Assembly: GCA_037178975.1 (NCBI GenBank)
Contig: JASJZH010000006.1
Span: 3,224,001-3,288,000, forward strand
Source: Oscheius tipulae
Taxonomy: Eukaryota > Nematoda > Chromadorea > Rhabditida > Rhabditidae
Direction: 5' to 3'
DNA: 64,000 bases
Of the stretch, positions 57,947 to 64,000 are shown one piece after another. The notes under the pieces are model-generated. The model was not told the origin of the DNA. It made no database searches and saw only the letters and a program-made list of their open reading frames with translations. Position numbers and translations under genes: made by a program. Position 1 is the stretch's first letter, and each line of letters begins with the position of its first letter.

Positions 57947-60900
57947 TCATAACCCGACGATTATTAACTGATCAATGAGGTCATTTGTTCTGTCGAAAAT
58001 GTGGTTGATATCAAATGCTCTCCTCACGAACGACGCACATCGCTGAAATTTTGTACTCTCCATTGTTGTATTCTTTACTCACGTTCAATGTTGCAGTCAT
58101 CATGAGAAGGTTGGAGTAGAGCAAGGGACAGCTCTTTCCTCGTTCACTGCTTAGATACAGGAAGAGTTGACCGAGTAATCGTGTCCTTTCCGCTTCTATT
58201 GACTTTTTTCCCGTGGTGGAGAGACCCTCAGCGTCTGCAGAGCAAAAGTTCAGACTCAGATCAAGAGCTTTCCTCACCTGGATTATGGAAAAGCAGCATT
58301 TTGTAGAGTACTATGTGATCCTGCCGGATTTGCAACCTCCTCATTAGTTTAAAACATCCCTCGATAAGAATTGAGCACATTTCTTCCCTGTAATCTAAAG
58401 TTACAAGTGTTTCAACTTTGACCTACGTATTGTGGTTTGTATTAAACTTGTCGATGAAAGAGCCATCTGGGTAGTTGAGTCTGTCTAACGCTGAAGTGTG
58501 GGCTTCAAGACCAGGTTCAAGTTCTAAAAGTGAATTGAACAAATTCTAAACATGATTTTCATACTGATAATCATGTCGTCTTGATTTGAGGTGTAGAAAG
58601 CCAGTTGTAGAAGAGGAAAGATGGGAGCAAATGCCTTCATCAGAGCCAACTGTAATTTTTCGTTATGGAACTGTGATCCCCATGATTTCACGCAGGAAGC
58701 GTGTAGTTGCGCAAGACTGTTTGCACGCTTTTGCAGTCGCAAACAGTCGAAACTATTGAACCGCAGATGTCACGTAGATAGGAATGCTTACTTTGTCGTT
58801 GAGGAGAAGCCGCTCCATAATAGGTAGACATTTGCCCCATTCCATCATGAGAGACAGATCTCGCACAAACCACAGCCTCAGATTGTCGTGCGTACATTCC
58901 GTCGGCAGTCTTTTGAACTCTTGAGCCTTGGAGTTGCACTCCATCCACGAAACGTCTTGGAATAGACATCTAAAGTTCAAGCTATTAACAGCTTTGAAAT
59001 CCTCTTACTTGTTGTACATACAACTCGTAGCTGATGACTGCGGCTCGAATCTACATGCTCTTCGCACAGAAATCATTTTTTCTTCCAGCTTTATCAACTC
59101 GTCAACGAGCATTTTCACGTCTTGGAGGGAATCCTGAAACGCGTCAATTTATTCCATATCTGTTGCCAGACAAACCTTTTGACTCTCCTGTGCCCCATCA
59201 AAAATAGACGTGTCAAGCTCTCCAAGCATCAACATTGTACTTGAGGAAGGTGTGGAAGTGTTTATGTAGAAATCAGACCTTAAACAAGCTTTGAGCTTAA
59301 CACTTTTCTTGTTATTACTTAACAGAACCTTGGCTTTGGGGACTTGCAACTTCTTCCTTCAGTTGGAATTCGACCTTGTCTCTCAGCCTTTTCTCCTCTT
59401 CCTTCTTCTTTTTGAGAGCTTTTGTGTATCGAATTTTGTCCCTATCATGTTGGATAGCTGAAAACAAAAACACATGACGCGGTTGATAGAAGTTTCAATT
59501 ATTCGGACACCTCCAGGATCAATAATATCAAATCTCCATTAGTATGAGTCAATAGTTTCCGTTTGCATCTAATAAGCCATTTAGTTAGATCTGTGTGCAA
59601 AATAGGAAGCTAGTCATCGAAAAAGCTTAGTTAAAAAACTGACACCTACTCTTTATCAAACTGTGTGACTAGCCTCGCTTTTTGCTTTGTTGGAAATGTG
59701 TGTGGCAGCGCCCCTTGCTGTTGCTGCAGAGCCCATGGACCCCACAGAATAGAAATACTGCAAACAGGGAGCACATGGAAAACATGTACTAGAATATCAG
59801 CGTAAAAAATACTGACGTTTCACAACAAATGGCTTCGAGACGCGTCAAACTTTACGGCTTGCGGACGGCCATGTCAAGTACTAAAAATTCTTGTTTGGTT
59901 TCTAACAAACTCAACGCGGAAACCGAAAATTCAATTTGAGAAATAGTCAAGGTCGGTAGATGGCAATAAAGAGCGAAACGATCGTTGCGTTAATCAGATT
60001 GAGGAACATTCGACGACGACAAGGTTTTCTGTTCGAAAGTTACGGACGCGACTCATAAAGTTAATTACTCCCAATTTGTACTTATGACATGGAGTTCATG
60101 TCACGGCTCCCCCAAAAAGACACATTGGTTCCCCTAGACGACTGCTGCGTCTCTTCGCAGAATCCCTCATTCGCCCAAATTAGGTTGCGAGAAACGAACC
60201 TTTCGGATCCATGCCCATATCGAAGCATTTCTTCAGTCTGCAGCTGCGACATACGCATCGGACTGCTGAAATATAAGGAAGTACAAAGGTCCCCGAAGAC
60301 ACAGAGCCGTGTGTTTTTTTCTGTTTTTTTGTTTTTTGCGCGAATCGAGCGCGCCCCAGCCAAGCCTTCCTTCAAGAAACGTCACTGCCGGGACGCGTTT
60401 TTGTCGCATCTACGGGACTACTTGGCCATGCATAAAGGCTACTGATTAACTCGGAAGGCTTGGATGTGGCAGGAAGGCTGAGATTGTAATGACAGAAAGC
60501 GACAAAAACTCACATTTGCCAACGACGCAATCGCCTGAGAACTGACATGTGAACGTCTGCTTGTTCTGAAACCAAATTATTAAATACCAGCCTTTTCTTT
60601 CGTTCAAGAGGTAGGTCGAGGCCCACATTCTTTCACATCTCTCATGTGGGTAAGCATCGCGTTCAATAATCCACAGAACTTCTAACCATGTTCCTTTTTC
60701 TGGTAAAACAGTCAGCTTCAGCACGTTTCAAGTTATGAAACGCTGCTTATTCTTTGTGCTATAAAAGCAATCAATGTCTCTAGGCGCCTATTCAGTCGCG
60801 CGACTCACGGACTGCACGAGTGCACTCCCCCACGACCCCCACACTTCAAAAGAACGGAGTTACCACTGGTGGCCTTGGGATACAGACACAAGAATTTGCG

Positions 60901-61552
60901 CCAAATGTCGTATAGAAAGTAATCAGTTGTCGAATAAATGTTTCAATTAGTCTTAAAAGTTCCCATGAAGCGGCATGTAAAGGCTAATCCGGCCATTTGA
61001 TCCGAGCAGGATGTAATTCCAAAAGCGTTGATACCCGGAAAAACGTCATCTTTGTCTCCTTTTACGGAAACTTTTTCTCGAAAAGATACAGCAAGTCAAC
61101 AAGGGTATTGGTAGTTATCAAAACAGTACTGATAACCTCAAAATAACACGAGACCCTTCCCATAAACAAAAATGCCAAAACAGATGCAAAAAAACTTACA
61201 ACTAAGGCTCGACGAAAAAAGGTTTTACATCCGTTGCAGCTGGGAACCTGAAAAAAGCAAAAGATGAAGTAGCAGGGAAGGAGCCACTTACGGAGTAATG
61301 GATACCACTAGCCAAGTCTTGACAAACTACACACAGCGTTCCTTCTGGGATTTTCTCTCGTTCTGAAAAAGGCTTACTTAAAATGTTCCTTTTTGTCACA
61401 GTGTCCCCTCTTCCGACCACTCGAAGACACCTAGTCGCCGCCTGGTTTTCCCACAGACCACGGGCAAACAAATGCTTAAATTTGGCAGCAGGACATTCCT
61501 TGTTCGAAGACCTTTTCTTGTTGTTCTTTTGATACCGGTGGATGTACTTCAA
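57947..61552 (-). CDS. Nuclear hormone receptor
   Basis: This ligand-regulated transcription factor has a C4 zinc-finger DNA-binding domain. Exons in order give EGTLCVVCQDLASGIHYS, VPSCNGCKTFFRRALV, NKQTFTCQFSGDCVVGK and VRCVCRSCRLKKCFDMGMD. All eight zinc cysteines and the P-box CNGCK are present. The hinge reads AIQHDRDKIRYTKALKKKKE. The ligand domain contains FVRDLSLMMEWGKCLPIMER and KAFAPIFPLLQLAFYTSN, then LYKMLLFHNPG and LLGQLFLYLSSERGKSC, ending HIFDRTNDLIDQLIIVGL. A CNGCK P-box and an unusually basic hinge are typical of the nematode NHR expansion. The exon before the DBD (61380-61552) is open but has no ATG in frame, so the true start lies further upstream. Several introns, such as about 59463-60190, are long. 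Confidence 0.88.
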
Positions 61553-64000
61553 TCCCAGACTTTAACTATCAATACTAGAAGGGAACAGCAATTAGTGCTT
61601 GTCTGTTATGTATGTGCACTTCCTTCAATGAGAGGCTTCCCACGTATGCATGCAGACTTCAACTTCCACTCACAGAGACACTGACAGCATTTTTTTGCTT
61701 TTTTATACATAATCGATTGAAAAGAATGCCCAAATAAACACGTCCCTGTCTCTGCCCAGAACATGAAAAACGGCACCAATTGGTTCTCGAACATGATCGC
61801 ATTGAACCCTGCTCGATAAGGCTCTGATCGTAGCTTATCGACTAGTGTAACTCACTTTTGCCCTTCGGCAGTATGTCATGATGGTAAAGAACCATAGACA
61901 CGGGAGAGAGAATCATAGCGCGGTGGCAGAGGCGAGAGTAGTGGCAGCGAGGGGGCGTGGCACGCAATCCAGGAAGTAAAAGCACAGAAAATGTAGCCGA
62001 GAGCCTTAATGGTCACCACGAGGTTCTCTTCTTGGCTCGTTAGGACGAGGAAGAGTTCTGCGCGTCACCACTTTGCAGGGATGTTATCTGCGATTCACGT
62101 TAAGAGAAGAAGAAGTAAGTTTTCGAGCTCTAGAGAAGCTACAGACAAACCACAACAAAGTTATAATCTCAACCCGTATATAATTTTGAGTCGGTGTTAC
62201 TTTGAATTGCTAAATTTCCGTCAGATTTCTGACAGACTGACCGTCAAAAACGGCTAATTTCTAGAGAAAAATGGAGTGTGGACCATCTGGTTTTGTCTAC
62301 AGACGCAAATGTATGTTTATTCTTAAGAAAATTTCCTATCAATTAATGGAACAAGTTAAATCTATACTAAATTAAGTGGGATCAATGAATGCTATTCTCA
62401 AAGAAGGAGTTAGTGTGACAACTCTAATCAATTCAGACTACGAACCATAAGAATAAAATTGTAAAGATCCCTCTGAAACTACAAAGTTTCGTTTTATTCA
62501 GGGAACCAACTGTATCTTCAAACGGACAAGCGTACAAAACAAGGAAACTTTTTTCGCTAATCAGGGAATGTAGCCACCCTTCACTGACCTTTTCATTCCA
62601 AAAGGAAAATAATTCCTCGAGTAGCTGGTACGGACACGTATAAGAATACCAGGGACTCTATGGGCCTAACAAAAGAAGATATTAGCCGATTTAAGTAATA
62701 AGCGGAAGCAAAGAATGCAGCTGTTTTTGGTCTTATTGAGCGTGTTAACCGAGACAAGCTTTCCCGCCTCCAGGGCATTGAGGGAGCAAAGACTGGCTCG
62801 GGCGGAAGGCCAAATGTGCAGCTGCACTTTTGAAATCTTTTTGGTGGAAGCGAACTCTTTGCAGCGCTCAATCATTCTACGTACCAAGCACCTAAAATTG
62901 ATTTGCCAATAGTTCCACACTAGAAAAGGGAGGGAAATGCGGCGCAAATTAGTTTTTCAGGCGATAGAGAAAGGGAAGTTTATATTCTGAAATAAGACCT
63001 TGTCTGGGGCATGAGGGGTCGCAGCCAAACGCGTTAAGTACAAATACAATTTGAAAAACATAAAAGAAACAAACTCACTGTGATTGGGCATTATTTAAAA
63101 ACCATTCTTCGTTGGCGGGTTAACGGATGATGAAAGTGCTTGATGCTAGTTAATTCTTTCTGGAAAAATTTATTAACAGAGAAGAAGAAGATGAAAAGAA
63201 GGAAAAGGATCAATATAAATTGGCTTTATTCAGGCAGGGAGTGTGAGCTGTTCTTTATTCTTTGATTGGCGGCCTCTGGCAAGGGTTGTATAACTGGGAA
63301 TGCATTTTCATTGATTTTTCGTAGTCGAAGAGTATTAATGTATTGTTGAGAAGAAAGTTCTGGAAGGACTCTTGTCCTTAGCACAACCATCGATTTTGAT
63401 AAGGAATCCCGTTGAAACAACAGAGCAACAACTGTTGCGCCCAAAACCCAAAAAGTGGCTACTATCGACGCGAGCTAATAAGTAGGGATCAGCCGTACGT
63501 AGTCCCGCAGTGAGTACAATGCGCTGTGTTCGGCATGCAGTTTACTCTTGACTCAAGTACAGGTTACACTTTTCTCAGTCTCATGAATTGAGCACTAAGA
63601 ATTTAATGACCGTCTCGAAACAATATTCGCAACAGTCGCATGGCTTGTTGCTCAATTTATCACAACGACGTTCTGATATCGTAGGAGGAGTACCAAGATA
63701 ACGGCGCTTATACCAAAGAAAAGAGAAAAAAAAAACTCTGAGCCGTACAATATTCTGTTTTTTCTAGTGTACGCTCTTCTATAAATGACCTAGTAATAAC
63801 GCAATTTCCGCGGGTCAAGGAAACATAAATGATTAGTCTTTTAAGCACAAATGAAACAAGTAAAACCGAAGCCTAACGAGCCTTTCCACAAATAATTGTT
63901 TAAGCAGCTGTAAAGATTTTGGACTATAGATTGAAAGGCTTTACTATCAAATGCCACACAGGGAAAAGATGCTCAGCAATTCGATAAGATGGATTAAAAA
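61553..64000. other. Upstream region of the nuclear receptor; unassigned
   Basis: These 2.4 kb extend to the window end. A GC-richer stretch near 61910-62080, with a CACCC/GC-box-like 'gggggcgtggcac' and the only ATG-poor, CpG-containing part of the region, may be the receptor promoter or 5' exon. Open frames at about 62600-62950 and 63226-63444 have no recognised motif. No RNA gene was seen. Confidence 0.35.

Noticed and set aside
61380-61552. Use of the long open frame before the receptor DBD as the receptor start
   Set aside because: The frame opens after a TAA and contains no ATG, so it can only be an internal exon or chance. The start is left unresolved.
1-64000. CRISPR arrays, prophage or bacterial contamination
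   Set aside because: No direct-repeat arrays. Introns and nematode gene families occur throughout the window.

Overview
The window is nuclear DNA of a nematode, most likely a rhabditid relative of Caenorhabditis. The evidence is the gene architecture and content. Coding regions are cut into many short exons by GT-AG introns, mostly about 40-60 bp. Many predicted start codons sit a few bases after a pyrimidine-rich AG acceptor, as expected for spliced-leader trans-splicing. The families include CUB-like secreted proteins, an ShKT-plus-peroxidase protein, transthyretin-like proteins, nematode-expanded ligand-gated channels, a nuclear hormone receptor and the convergent pair hsp-25/ipp-5. I see no bacterial or viral genes, CRISPR arrays, rRNA or convincing tRNA.

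Layout. 0-8.5 kb: a 3' gene fragment, then an ShKT/animal haem peroxidase and a secreted aspartic protease on the minus strand, then a divergent two-domain CUB-like secreted protein (an extracellular defence/digestive neighbourhood). 8.8-16.6 kb: acyl-CoA-binding protein, an F-box protein, a small two-TM protein and complex III core protein 2. 16.7-21.8 kb: an alpha-type nicotinic-like channel subunit followed by a broken tandem copy. The two share a 321-bp block that looks identical, intron included. 23.3-26.6 kb: hsp-25 and ipp-5 tail to tail. 29.9-34.0 kb: a two-TM protein with three PPxY motifs and a coiled-coil protein. 34.5-45.4 kb: four minus-strand genes in close series (SANT/zinc-finger nuclear protein, C2CD5-like protein, peroxisomal-type acyl-CoA thioesterase, transthyretin-like protein), possibly partly operonic. 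46.0-50.9 kb: a second Cys-loop channel subunit, divergent from a secreted neprilysin-like M13 protease. 53.3-56.8 kb: an ENPP6-like, probably GPI-anchored protein that keeps the nucleophile but has lost most metal ligands, and a YitH/DUF1248-type GNAT protein. 57.9-61.5 kb: a nuclear hormone receptor.

Most genes are ordinary housekeeping or nematode accessory genes and do not form one pathway. The points most worth a second look are the ENPP6-like pseudoenzyme, the recently homogenised channel gene/pseudogene pair, the foldback element in that channel's last intron, a 32-nt candidate intron, and the acyl-CoA thioesterase/transthyretin-like junction, whose 95-bp gap contains no AG dinucleotide. 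Exon models were built by eye from reading frame and splice consensus. Gene ends are usually secure, while individual splice sites are approximate.
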